Positions 15,786 to 24,042 of a stretch of DNA of 45,622 bases are shown one piece after another. The DNA lies in NCBI GenBank assembly GCA_020845895.1, contig JADLEX010000075.1, positions 1 to 45,622 on the forward strand, in the 5' to 3' direction. Each line of letters starts with the position of its first letter. Within the stretch, counting starts at the first letter, position 1. The stretch is from Deltaproteobacteria bacterium (GTDB lineage: Bacteria > Lernaellota > Lernaellaia > JACKCT01). The notes under the pieces were generated by a model. It searched no databases, was not told the origin of the DNA, and saw only the letters and a program-made list of their open reading frames with translations. The position numbers were made by a program, and so were the translations under genes.

Positions 15786-16849
15786 ACCGTCATCCGAACG
15801 CGTCCGGCTTCGCCGCGGGCGCGCGCCAGCAGATGCGTGAGATCGGGAAAAGGCTCTTCGTCGTCCGTGAGTTCGGCGAATCGCACGACCACCGGTTCGG
15901 CCAGCGCCGTGAGCGCCGACGTCAGTGCCTCGCGGTGCGGTTCGATGGCATACAAGGCTTCGGCGCGCGCGCGAACCGTCAGGTCGATGCCCGGCATCGC
16001 CGCGAGCCGGAAACGCACCTCGCCGAGCCCCGACGTGTCGAGCATCATCTCCACGATGTGCCCGTGCACGTCGGCGCCCGCCTCGGCGTCCTTCTCCCCG
16101 CGCCGATATGTCATTCGCACGGGCGCTTCGTCGCCGCCGAGCAGCGGCCATTGCACGTAGAGCGGCTGGTCGAGCGAACGCAGCAGCCGATTCGCGGTTT
16201 CCGACGACTCGAGCCATCCCGAAAGCGAGGCAAGGCGCGAGCGGATCGCGTCGATCGTCTTGCCGGGCGATTCGCCTTCGAGCGTCCATGCGCTCTTCGG
16301 CAGGGCCAACAGACGCGCGAGAGCCTTCGAGGGACCCGGTCCTTTGGTCAATCCGCGCAACCGATCCATCACGCCGGGTTCGTCGACGCCGAAAAGCTGA
16401 AACAGCATCGCGATCGTGCCCGCGTCGGCCGATTTATCGGCGACGGGGTCCACGAGCAGGGAACGCAGGGACGCGAAGAGCGCGCCGGCCTCTCCGCCGG
16501 GGTCGAGTTTCCAGAGCGTGTCGCTCAAGATCGCGAGGGCTCGCTCGGCGACTCCCATGCCCGGCCGCCCGAGCGCATTTGGTGCGCCCTGCGCCTCGGC
16601 TGAGGTCGTGACCGTATCGGCCCGACGCAGAATCAGATGCGTTCCGGTCCGCTCGATCCGCGCGGTGAATCGCTCTCCCGCAGTCAGTCCGCCAGGGTCC
16701 ACGACCTCGAAGGTGCGCCCGTGCATTTCGAGTTCGAGCTTGCCGCCGCCCGAACGCAGCACGCGCACGTCGATCCGCGCGTCGTGCGCCGGACGTGTCG
16801 TACCCGCTTTCGCGGCATCGCGCAGCGGCAGGTGAATCTCGATGGGCAT
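15782..16849 (-). CDS. fliK: FliK-like hook-length control protein
   Basis: The predicted 355-residue protein has an acidic/hydrophobic middle and a C-terminal region resembling the Flg_hook/FliK-C domain: LYVQWPLLGGDEAPVRMTYRRG, EMMLDTSGLGEVRFRLAAMPGIDLTVRARAEAL, then HREALTSALTAL. FliK measures hook length and triggers FlhB to switch substrates. The N-terminal export region is divergent and I see no long Pro/Gln-rich ruler, so it may be short-ruled or only FliK-related. The gene is followed immediately by an FlhB-C paralogue and preceded by a small acidic-protein gene. Family assignment is moderate. Confidence 0.65.
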   Translation of the reverse strand: MPIEIHLPLRDAAKAGTTRPAHDARIDVRVLRSGGGKLELEMHGRTFEVVDPGGLTAGERFTARIERTGTHLILRRADTVTTSAEAQGAPNALGRPGMGVAERALAILSDTLWKLDPGGEAGALFASLRSLLVDPVADKSADAGTIAMLFQLFGVDEPGVMDRLRGLTKGPGPSKALARLLALPKSAWTLEGESPGKTIDAIRSRLASLSGWLESSETANRLLRSLDQPLYVQWPLLGGDEAPVRMTYRRGEKDAEAGADVHGHIVEMMLDTSGLGEVRFRLAAMPGIDLTVRARAEALYAIEPHREALTSALTALAEPVVVRFAELTDDEEPFPDLTHLLARARGEAGRVRMTV

Positions 16850-16867
16850 GCGGAAAGTATGCGGGGA

Positions 16868-17155
16868 TCAGGCCGTGATGTCGATGCGTTTACGAGGGGC
16901 TTCGTTCGTGTCATCGTCTTCGTCGTCTTCGCCGTCGCCTTTGTCTTTGCCTTCGCGTTTGGGGCGTTCGTCGCGGATCGTCACGCGCTCGGCGGTGGGC
17001 GGCGGCTTCACCTGTTCGTTCGCGCGGGCGTTTTTCTTGATCAGCGCTTCGGCTACCTGCGGGTTCGCGGTGCCGCCCTGCCCTTGATGGACCGACTGGA
17101 CGCGGTCGATCAGCGGTGCGGACGAAATGATCTGCGCGACACCGATGTTGGCCAT
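16868..17155 (-). CDS. Small acidic-tailed protein in flagellar cluster, unknown function
   Basis: The 95-residue protein starts at the ATG at 17155 behind a GGAG. Residues 1-30 (MANIGVAQIISSAPLIDRVQSV...) are mildly hydrophobic. The middle is charged, and residues 68-84 form a Lys/Gly/Glu/Asp-rich stretch with many consecutive acidic residues, ending KRIDITA. I recognise no family. It lies 18 bp before the FliK-like gene, on the same strand, with a possible FliA promoter in front. A secreted flagellar factor or chaperone is conceivable but unsupported. Codon usage looks like its neighbours. Confidence 0.65.
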   Translation of the reverse strand: MANIGVAQIISSAPLIDRVQSVHQGQGGTANPQVAEALIKKNARANEQVKPPPTAERVTIRDERPKREGKDKGDGEDDEDDDTNEAPRKRIDITA

Positions 17156-17176
17156 AGGCCGGACTCCTCGATCACG

Positions 17177-17201
17177 CTATCGGCAGAATCTTCCGACTTG
17201 A
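17177..17201 (-). promoter_or_regulatory. Possible sigma-28-type promoter
   Basis: On the - strand, TCAAGT (17196-17201) precedes GCCGATAG (17177-17184). Both elements equal those of the flgM promoter, but the gap between them is 11 nt rather than 13. It sits ~20 nt before the start of the acidic 95-aa gene. The shortened spacing lowers confidence. Confidence 0.45.
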
Positions 17202-17297
17202 ATAGCGGAAGACGCAACAATTGCGCGAAATGTGCGAATTGGGTCCAAATATTCTGATTTTTCTGCCAGGAACCGCCGGTTCATGCGTCGAGAAAAA

Positions 17298-17681
17298 TCA
17301 GCCCTCGTAAATCTTCGCGATTTTTTCCTGAAGCGTTTTGGCGGTGAACGGCTTGACGATGTAGTCGGTTACGCCGGCGTGCACGGCCTTGATGATCTTC
17401 TCTTTCTCCGACTCGGCCGTGATCATGACGAAGGGGATGTGACGCAGATCGGGATCGGACCGGACGATCTTGAGCAGGTCGAAGCCGTTGAGTTTCGGCA
17501 TGTTCCAGTCGCTGATGATTAAATCGACCTTCTCGGCGCGGATGATTTCGAGGGCCTTCTGGCCGTCCTCGGCCTCGAAGACGTTTTCGTACCCCGCCTG
17601 CTTGAGCAGGTTCTTGATGATCCGCCGCATCGTCGAGAAGTCATCGATGGCGATGATCTTCATATTGGGATTCGCGCTCAT
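17298..17681 (-). CDS. cheY: CheY-type single-domain response regulator
   Basis: The 127-residue receiver domain has all catalytic residues: Asp 13/14 (IIAIDDFSTMRR), phospho-acceptor Asp 58 (LIISDWNMPKLNG), Thr 88 (MITAES) and Lys 110 (IVKPF), matching E. coli CheY D12/D13/D57/T87/K109 shifted by one. There is no output domain. It most likely carries chemotaxis signals to the FliM N-terminal motif encoded at 27677-28678. Its ATG follows AAAGG. It is 161 bp downstream of fliA and probably co-transcribed. Other chemotaxis genes are not in this window. Confidence 0.93.
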   Translation of the reverse strand: MSANPNMKIIAIDDFSTMRRIIKNLLKQAGYENVFEAEDGQKALEIIRAEKVDLIISDWNMPKLNGFDLLKIVRSDPDLRHIPFVMITAESEKEKIIKAVHAGVTDYIVKPFTAKTLQEKIAKIYEG

Positions 17682-17842
17682 GCGAGCCTTTCTCCCGAGT
17701 ACCGCACGACCCCGCGGACCGCTCCGCGCGCGCCCGCGCGCTCCAACCGACCGGTTTCCGACGATACGGACGCCGGATGTTCCGTGCCGTGGTTCAGACT
17801 ACCTTGTCCCGCGGATCGGATCAACGACCCGTAACCGGTTTT

Positions 17843-18592
17843 TCAGGAAGCATCCTCGAGGTGGCGCTTCAGCTTTCCCCGCAGGCGCAGGACGGCCTTG
17901 TTGTGGATCTGGCTGACGCGGCTTTCGGTGATGCCGAGAACGAGCCCGATTTCCTTCATGGTCAATTCGTCGAAGTAGTACATGCTCACCACGAAACGCT
18001 CGTTTTTCGGCAGCTCGTCGATGGCCTCGGCCACGAGGTTTTTTACTTGACGCAGGTTGAGCAGGCTGATGATGTCCTGTTCGTGGGGCTCGCGAAAATA
18101 GTCCTGCACCTTGCGCTGAACGGCGCCCTGGCCCTTCTTGGCCGCGAGATCGTCGTAGCTGACCAGCGTGACGCCGTTCGCCTGGTCGTACATCTCGAAC
18201 AGTTCCTCGTGCGTCACGCCCATGTGCGCGGCGAGTTCGTCGTCGGTTCCGGGGCGGCCGTGCCTCGCGGCCATTTCTTCCATGGCGCGTTCGAGGTCGT
18301 TGAGGCGCTGGCGAATGGAACGCGGAACCCAATCCAGACTTCGCAGTTCGTCGAGAATCGCGCCGCGGATGCGATATTCGGCGTAGGTCGCGAACTTGAT
18401 GTCGCGCGACGGGTCGAACTTGTCGATGGCGTCCATCAGGCCGAGTACACCGGTATTGATCAGATCGTCCAGCTCGATCTGCGGCGGCAAACGGCGCAGA
18501 ATCCGCATCGCGACGAGCTTGATCAGCGGCGTGTATTGATGAATCAACTCGGCACGGGTCGTGTCATCGACCGCGCGCGATGCCTCGCTCAT
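17843..18592 (-). CDS. fliA: Flagellar sigma factor FliA (sigma-28)
   Basis: The 249-residue protein has sigma-70 regions in order: region 2 (LIHQYTPLIKLVAMRILRRLPPQIELDDLINTGVLGLMDAIDKF...FATYAEYRIRGAILDELRSLDWVPRSIRQ), region 3 (LERAMEEMAARHGRPGTDDELAAHMGV), and region 4 (LPKNERFVVSMYYFDELTMKEIGLVLGITESRVSQIHNKAVLRLR). The DWVPRS motif is FliA-specific. The start is ATG 18592, overlapping the stop of the 62-aa gene (ATGA); upstream in-frame extension is non-family sequence. FliA drives late flagellar genes and is inhibited by FlgM, also encoded here. Confidence 0.96.
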   Translation of the reverse strand: MSEASRAVDDTTRAELIHQYTPLIKLVAMRILRRLPPQIELDDLINTGVLGLMDAIDKFDPSRDIKFATYAEYRIRGAILDELRSLDWVPRSIRQRLNDLERAMEEMAARHGRPGTDDELAAHMGVTHEELFEMYDQANGVTLVSYDDLAAKKGQGAVQRKVQDYFREPHEQDIISLLNLRQVKNLVAEAIDELPKNERFVVSMYYFDELTMKEIGLVLGITESRVSQIHNKAVLRLRGKLKRHLEDAS

Positions 18593-18777
18593 TTCGTCCA
18601 GATCCTCTCGAAAACCCACGCGACCACGGCGGAAAGCGCACCGAGCGCCGCTCCGACCGCGAGTGAACGCAGCAGGATCGCGCCGGGCGGCACCGAGAAC
18701 ACGAGTCCCGTCGTGGCCGCCACCATAAACGATCCGAGCGAGATCGTCGAGACAATTCGGCGTGATGAGGCGTTCAT
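18589..18777 (-). CDS. Small two-helix membrane protein between flhG and fliA
   Basis: The 62-residue sequence has two hydrophobic segments (SLGSFMVAATTGLVFSV and LLRSLAVGAALGALSAVVAWVF), each long enough to span the membrane, joined by a Pro-Pro-Gly turn. It begins 9 bp after flhG and overlaps the fliA start by 4 bp, so it is translated between two regulators of flagellar number and gene expression. I do not recognise a family. The tight coupling on both sides argues that it is real. Confidence 0.75.
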   Translation of the reverse strand: MNASSRRIVSTISLGSFMVAATTGLVFSVPPGAILLRSLAVGAALGALSAVVAWVFERIWTK

Positions 18778-18786
18778 CGAGGATCC

Positions 18787-19677
18787 TTACAACAGGTCCA
18801 GCGTCTTGCGCCACATGAATTGCAGATTTCCCTTCGGCCCCGAGGGCACTTTCAACGCGAGCACGCGGTCTGCGAGACGATCGATCGCCTCGCTCGCGGG
18901 GGATTCGGGATAGGCCAGCACAAAGGCATGACGGCGACGCACCGCGCGGCTGATGTTGGGATCGGTCGGCACGAAACCGAGCAGGTCGATCGAGATGTTG
19001 AGAAACCGTTCGGCGACACCCGTGAGGTCCTGATAGATCTTCCGCGCGGCCTTCTCCCCCGAGACGTTGTTGGGCAGCAGGAAGAACCGGTTTTCGCCGT
19101 AGTTCGTCGAGAGCACCTTCATCACCGCGTACGCGTCGGTGATGCTGGTGGGCTCCGGCGTCGCCACGACGATCGCCGCCTGCGCCGCCGACGCGAAGTA
19201 CATGACGTTGGGGCTGATTCCCGCGCCGGTGTCGATGAGCAGGATGTCCACCTCGGATTCGTACGCCTCGAACTCCGAGATCAGCTTGAGCCGCTCGTCC
19301 TCGCCCAGATGCGTGAGACGCTCGACGCCCGACGACGACGGCAGCACCTTGATGTCGCCGGGTCCGTCGATCACCACGTCGCGCAACGAACGCTCTCCCG
19401 AGAGCACGTGCTCGATATTCGCGCTGTGCGTGATGTTGAGGATGACGTCGATGTTCGCGAGCCCGAGGTCGGCGTCGAGCACCAGCACGCGGAGGCCGCG
19501 CTTCGCGAGCGCGATCGCCAGATTCGCGGTGATGTTGGTCTTGCCCACGCCACCCTTGCCGCTCGTGACGGCGATGACACGCACCGCCCCCGCCGGACGA
19601 GGCCGTCCCGACCGGACACGGCGTTCCTGGGCCTCCCTGGCCTTCTCGATAAGCTGCGCAGCCTGATCCATGGCCAT
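18787..19677 (-). CDS. flhG: Flagellar number regulator FlhG/FleN, MinD-like ATPase
   Basis: The 296-residue protein has a deviant Walker A SGKGGVGKTN (residues 39-48), VLVLDADLGLANIDVIL, and a switch region DILLIDTGAGIS. The N-terminal DQAAQLIEKA matches the DQAxxL motif by which FlhG stimulates the FlhF GTPase, so the start at 19677 or the in-frame ATG two codons later is right. The C-terminal half carries LSTNYGENRFFLLPNNVSGEKAARKIY and LLGFVPTDPNISRAVRRR. FlhG limits the number of flagella. It starts 11 bp after flhF. Confidence 0.95.
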   Translation of the reverse strand: MAMDQAAQLIEKAREAQERRVRSGRPRPAGAVRVIAVTSGKGGVGKTNITANLAIALAKRGLRVLVLDADLGLANIDVILNITHSANIEHVLSGERSLRDVVIDGPGDIKVLPSSSGVERLTHLGEDERLKLISEFEAYESEVDILLIDTGAGISPNVMYFASAAQAAIVVATPEPTSITDAYAVMKVLSTNYGENRFFLLPNNVSGEKAARKIYQDLTGVAERFLNISIDLLGFVPTDPNISRAVRRRHAFVLAYPESPASEAIDRLADRVLALKVPSGPKGNLQFMWRKTLDLL

Positions 19678-19688
19678 CCCGTCGGCGT

Positions 19689-20891
19689 TCAGTGCGCCGT
19701 GATTCCCAGCAGTTGATCCACCACGCGCTCCGCCGTGGCGGGTTCGATGTCGTCGGGCACCTGTTGCCCGATCGTGAACCAGCTCAGCGGAAACGCGTGC
19801 GTCGCGGCGAGCGTGAACACGCCGCCCAGCGCGTTGCTCTCGTCGAGTTTCGAGGCGATGAGCGAGGACGGCGAAAAAATGCGGAACTGTTCGGCGATAT
19901 CCGCGAGATCGCGATACTGCGTCGTTGCCGAGACGATGAGGTGCGTCTCGAATCGCGCGTTCCCCGCGAAATACGCGGCCATTTTATTCAGCATCATCCG
20001 GTCTTTTTGCCCCACGCCCGCGGTGTCGACGAAGATCACGTCCTTGTCCGCGTGTCGCGCGATCTTTTCGGCCAGGTCGCGCTCGTCGCCGGCGATCTCG
20101 ACCGGCACATCCATGATGCGGCCGTACACGCGAAGCTGCTCGACCGCGCCGACGCGAAAGGTGTCGACCGTCAGAAACGCCGCGCGCTTGCGCCGATCGA
20201 GCACCTGCCCCGCCGCAAGCTTCGCGAGGGTTGTCGTCTTCCCGACCCCCGTCGGCCCCACGAGCGCGCAGACCGTTTGCCCCTTCGCGCCGGCGAAGGG
20301 GTCCTTCACCTTGATGCGATTCATGATCGCGCCCGCGATGTGCGGCAGGACCTCGAACTCGTCCGCCTCGAAATCGGCGCACGCCGCCTCGGCGACGATG
20401 TCACGGGCGAGATCGACGGCAACGCCCCGGTCCACGAGCCGAGCGAGTATCGATTCGTACACGCGCGAAACGGCGGGTGCGACCGGCGCGGACACTTCCG
20501 CCACCGCCGGAACTTCGCCCGCCTCGGTCAATCGCGCGAGCAGGCGGGTCACATCGTCGAGTTGCTCGCCCATGCGGTCGACACGCGCGCGCAGCGCATC
20601 GACGGCGCCCGAGGATTCGAGCGCCGCGAGACGCCGCGCGAGATCGTCCGGCCGCGGCTCTGCGGTCGTCGAAATTTCGGGGGAGTTCGCCGCCGGCTCC
20701 GCCGCTTTCGCCGCGCGCGCCGCGCGCTGCGGATCGGGCGCGGCGGTGATTTCGATCTCGACGCGGCCGAGCAATCCCTTGTGCGAACGCACCGAGCGCG
20801 TCGTGAGGATCACGGCCTCGGGCCCGAGCTCGGCCTTCACGAGCGCAATGGCGTCTTTCATCGTCGGCGCCCGGAATGATTTCGTCTGCAT
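19689..20891 (-). CDS. flhF: Flagellar biosynthesis GTPase FlhF
   Basis: This SRP-type GTPase has 400 residues. It begins MQTKSFRAPTMKDAIALVKAELGPEAVIL (FlhF B-domain start), has a variable Ala/Glu-rich linker and the NG domain with GPTGVGKTTTLAKLAA (P-loop at 212-221), LTVDTFRVGAVEQL, IFVDTAGVGQKD and IASKLDESNALG. It marks the site of flagellum assembly, usually a pole. I chose the ATG at 20891 because GGAGG lies seven bases upstream, inside the end of flhA; a GTG two codons upstream overlaps the flhA stop and has no room for that site. Confidence 0.96.
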   Translation of the reverse strand: MQTKSFRAPTMKDAIALVKAELGPEAVILTTRSVRSHKGLLGRVEIEITAAPDPQRAARAAKAAEPAANSPEISTTAEPRPDDLARRLAALESSGAVDALRARVDRMGEQLDDVTRLLARLTEAGEVPAVAEVSAPVAPAVSRVYESILARLVDRGVAVDLARDIVAEAACADFEADEFEVLPHIAGAIMNRIKVKDPFAGAKGQTVCALVGPTGVGKTTTLAKLAAGQVLDRRKRAAFLTVDTFRVGAVEQLRVYGRIMDVPVEIAGDERDLAEKIARHADKDVIFVDTAGVGQKDRMMLNKMAAYFAGNARFETHLIVSATTQYRDLADIAEQFRIFSPSSLIASKLDESNALGGVFTLAATHAFPLSWFTIGQQVPDDIEPATAERVVDQLLGITAH

Positions 20892-20893
20892 CG

Positions 20894-22972
20894 TCACGCC
20901 TCCACGGTGCCGAGCGAGTAAATCTTCGCCCGTGTGTCGATTTCATTGTGCGAAAGGATGGACCAGGACGGCAGGAACTTGTCGAGGAATCGCTTGAGGT
21001 GTCCGCGCAGGACGGGGTTCGTCAGCAGGATCGGCTGCTGACCGATGTTCTGGAATTTGCCCGCCGCGCTTTCGAGCGACTTGATGAGGCGCTGAGCGGT
21101 GTCCGGATCGATGTTGAGGAACGACGTGCCCTGGGCGGTCTGCACCGCGTCGGTCAGGCTGTTTTCGAGCCGCGACGCAAGCGTCATGAGCGCGACCGTG
21201 CCGTCGTTCGTCGAATACAGATCGGTGATCGTCCGCGAGAGAGCCTGACGCACGTACTCGGTCAGGATATCGGCGTCCTTCGTCACCGGCGCCCAGTCTG
21301 CGAGCGTTTCGAGCACCGTGAGCAGGTCGCGCACCGGCACGCCTTCCTTCACGAGATTCTGCAACACCTTCTGCACGATGCCGAGATTCACCATCGCGGG
21401 CGACAGCTCGGAAACGACCTTGGGATACTTCTTGCCGAAGTTGTCGAGCATCTCGGACACGTCCTGCCGCGATAGCAGCTCGTGCGAATGCGTGCGGAAG
21501 ATTTCCGTCAGGTGCGTGGTCATGACCGTGGCGAGATCGACGACGGTGTACCCCGAGAACTGCGCCTTCTCGCGGTCGGGCTTGCGAATCCAAACGGCGG
21601 GCAGCTTGAAAGCCGGCTCGACGGTGGGGATGCCGTCGATGGGCTTGTCCACGGTGCCGGGATCCATCGCGAGGAAGCGATCGACCATCAGCTCGCCGCC
21701 GCCGACCTCGACGCCTTTCACGAGGATGCGGTACTGCCCGGGTTTGAGCTGCAAGTTGTCGCGGATGTGGATGGGCGGAATCATGAGGCCCATCTTCTGC
21801 GCATACTGGCGGCGGATGGCGCGCACCTTGTCGAGCAGCTCGCCGCCCTGATCGCGGTCCACCAGATTGATGAGTCCATACCCGATCTCGAGTTCCACGA
21901 GATCGAGCGTGAGCAGGTCTTCCATGCGGTCGGGAACGAGCGTGTCAGCCGGGCGCTCGTCGATGATCGGCGCGCGCGCGGCCTCGATTTCCTCGACGCG
22001 CCGCCGGTATCCCGCGAGGCCGATGACGACGGCGAGGAGCAGGAACGGCGCCATGGGCAAGCCGGGAACGATCGCGAAGAATCCGAGAATTCCCGCGGTC
22101 ACGAGGAACACGCGCGACTTGCCCATGATCTGGTTGGCGAGCGAGCCCGCGAGGTCGGCTTCTCCGGTGGCGCGCGTGACGACGATGCCCGCGGCGGTGG
22201 AGATGACGAGGGCCGGGATCTGGCTGACGAGACCGTCGCCGATGGACAGGATCGTGTACACGCTCGCCGCTTCGGCGACCGGCATGTTCTGCTGTACCGC
22301 GCCGATGATGAATCCGCCGATGATGTTGACGAGCGTGATGATAATTCCGGCGATCGCGTCGCCGCGCACGAACTTCGCCGCGCCGTCCATCGAGCCGTAG
22401 AAGTCGGCTTCGCGCTCGATCGTGGTGCGCCGCGTGCGCGCGGTCTTTTCGTCGATCAGACCGCTGTTGAGATCGGCGTCGATCGCCATCTGCTTGCCGG
22501 GCATGGCGTCGAGAGTGAACCTGGCGGCGACCTCGGCGATGCGCGTCGAGCCCTTGGTGATGACGACGAAGTTGATGACGACGAGCACGATGAAGACGAT
22601 GACGCCGACGACGTAGTTGCCCCCGACGACGAACTGGCCGAACGCCTGGATCACGTGTCCCGCCGCGTCGGTGCCCTCGGAACCCTTCATCAGGATCAGG
22701 CGGGTCGAGGCGACGTTGAGCGAGAGGCGGTAGAGCGTCGCCATCAGGAGCATCGTGGGAAACGACGAGAATTCGAGCGGCGACTCGGTGTAGAGCGCGA
22801 CGAGCAGAATGAGAATGGAGAGCGTGATCGAGACCGTCAGCAGGAGGTCGAGCAGGACCGTCGGCACCGGCAGGATCATCACGATGAGGATGCCGACGAC
22901 CGCGAGCGCCAGCACCACCGGCGACATGGTCGCGGCGGCGGGTTTTCCCGCGATGGCTTCCGTGGCGCTCAC
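20894..22972 (-). CDS. flhA: Flagellar export gate protein FlhA
   Basis: The 692-residue protein matches FlhA length. The N-terminal third holds about eight membrane helices, with the FHIPEP-family signature region RLSLNVASTRLIL, and EVAARFTLDAMPGKQMAIDADLNSGLI and GDGLVSQIPALVISTAAGIVVTRA. The C-terminal cytoplasmic domain includes KMGLMIPPIHIRDNLQLKPGQYRI and NLGIVQKVLQNLVKEGVPVRDLLTVLETLADWAP. It forms the export ring that receives chaperone-substrate complexes. The start is GTG overlapping the flhB stop by 4 bp (GTGA). Confidence 0.98.
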   Translation of the reverse strand: MSATEAIAGKPAAATMSPVVLALAVVGILIVMILPVPTVLLDLLLTVSITLSILILLVALYTESPLEFSSFPTMLLMATLYRLSLNVASTRLILMKGSEGTDAAGHVIQAFGQFVVGGNYVVGVIVFIVLVVINFVVITKGSTRIAEVAARFTLDAMPGKQMAIDADLNSGLIDEKTARTRRTTIEREADFYGSMDGAAKFVRGDAIAGIIITLVNIIGGFIIGAVQQNMPVAEAASVYTILSIGDGLVSQIPALVISTAAGIVVTRATGEADLAGSLANQIMGKSRVFLVTAGILGFFAIVPGLPMAPFLLLAVVIGLAGYRRRVEEIEAARAPIIDERPADTLVPDRMEDLLTLDLVELEIGYGLINLVDRDQGGELLDKVRAIRRQYAQKMGLMIPPIHIRDNLQLKPGQYRILVKGVEVGGGELMVDRFLAMDPGTVDKPIDGIPTVEPAFKLPAVWIRKPDREKAQFSGYTVVDLATVMTTHLTEIFRTHSHELLSRQDVSEMLDNFGKKYPKVVSELSPAMVNLGIVQKVLQNLVKEGVPVRDLLTVLETLADWAPVTKDADILTEYVRQALSRTITDLYSTNDGTVALMTLASRLENSLTDAVQTAQGTSFLNIDPDTAQRLIKSLESAAGKFQNIGQQPILLTNPVLRGHLKRFLDKFLPSWSILSHNEIDTRAKIYSLGTVEA

Positions 22973-24033
22973 GCGGCCCCCTGACGGCGGTTCATGCTGT
23001 AGATGTACGCGAGGATCTCGGCGACGGCCTGATACAGGTGCACGGGGATCGACGCGCCGAGCTTGCAGGATTTCTCGAGTTCACGCGCGAGCGGCGGACG
23101 TTCGAGAATCGGGATGCGGCTCGCTTCGGCGACCTCGCGGATGCGCAGCGCCACGAAACCCTTGCCTTTGGCGATCACGACGGGCGCGAGATCCTTGCCG
23201 CGGTCGTAACGCAGCGCCACGGCGACGTGCGTGGGGTTGGTGATGACCACGTCGGCTTTCGGGACTTCGTGCATCATGCGGCGCTGCGCCATCTCGACCT
23301 GCAAGCGGCGGATGCGCGACTTGACCTTCGGGTCGCCCTCCATGTTCTTGAACTCGTCCTTGACCTCCTGGCGGGTCATCTTCTGTTTTTCGAGGTAGTC
23401 GTACCGCTGAAAGACGTAGTCGATCACCGCGATGACGGCCATCGCGATGATGACCTTCACGGTCATGCCGAAGGTGCTGTCCCACAGGATTTCCATGATG
23501 CCCTGGGCGCCCTGCCCCGCGCTGTCGAGGAACGCGCCGATGTCGTCGCGAATGGCGAAATAGACGATGAGCCCGATCGCCGCGACCTTGGCCGAGCCCT
23601 TGATCATGTCCATGAAGGCGCGCAGCGAAAAAAACCGCGACATGCCGGAGATGGGGTTGAGCCGGTTGAGATCGGGCGTGATCGCCTCGGACGACGCTAG
23701 AAACCCGAACTGCGCCACGTAGGAGAGCGTGCCGAAGATCGCCACGGCGACGACGATGGGAGTGAGCAGCAGCGCCGTGTCGAAGAGAAAGGGAACCATC
23801 GCGCCGAGCCACGTCTCGGCGGTGAAATTCGCGTTCGCCGTGATGAACGCCTCGCGCATGAGGGCGATGATCCGGCCTCCCATCCACGGGCCGAACGCGG
23901 CGAAGACCGCGAGCGCCGTCGTCATCACGACGACCGTCGGGATCTCCTGCGACTGGATGACGCTGCCTTCCTGGCGCGCCTTCTCCAGCTTTCGCCCGGT
24001 CGGTTGTTCGGTTTTTTCGGCGTCGTCGGCCAA
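22969..24033 (-). CDS. flhB: Flagellar export switch protein FlhB
   Basis: The 354-residue protein begins MADDAEKTEQPTGRKLEKARQEG, the FlhB start, followed by four membrane helices up to about residue 210. The cytoplasmic domain has the self-cleaving motif NPTH at 266-269 (VVITNPTHVAVALRYDRG). Cleavage between Asn and Pro after a FliK signal switches export from hook to filament proteins. It lies between fliR (9 bp) and flhA (4-bp overlap). A second FlhB-C homologue without NPTH is encoded at 15432-15785. Confidence 0.98.
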   Translation of the reverse strand: MADDAEKTEQPTGRKLEKARQEGSVIQSQEIPTVVVMTTALAVFAAFGPWMGGRIIALMREAFITANANFTAETWLGAMVPFLFDTALLLTPIVVAVAIFGTLSYVAQFGFLASSEAITPDLNRLNPISGMSRFFSLRAFMDMIKGSAKVAAIGLIVYFAIRDDIGAFLDSAGQGAQGIMEILWDSTFGMTVKVIIAMAVIAVIDYVFQRYDYLEKQKMTRQEVKDEFKNMEGDPKVKSRIRRLQVEMAQRRMMHEVPKADVVITNPTHVAVALRYDRGKDLAPVVIAKGKGFVALRIREVAEASRIPILERPPLARELEKSCKLGASIPVHLYQAVAEILAYIYSMNRRQGAA

Positions 24034-24042
24034 CCGAATCTC

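Noticed and set aside
18593-18814. N-terminal extension of FliA to an upstream ATG.
   Set aside because: The extra 74 residues are Arg/Gly-rich non-family sequence overlapping the 62-aa membrane gene. The ATG at 18592 begins the FliA family sequence and overlaps that gene's stop.
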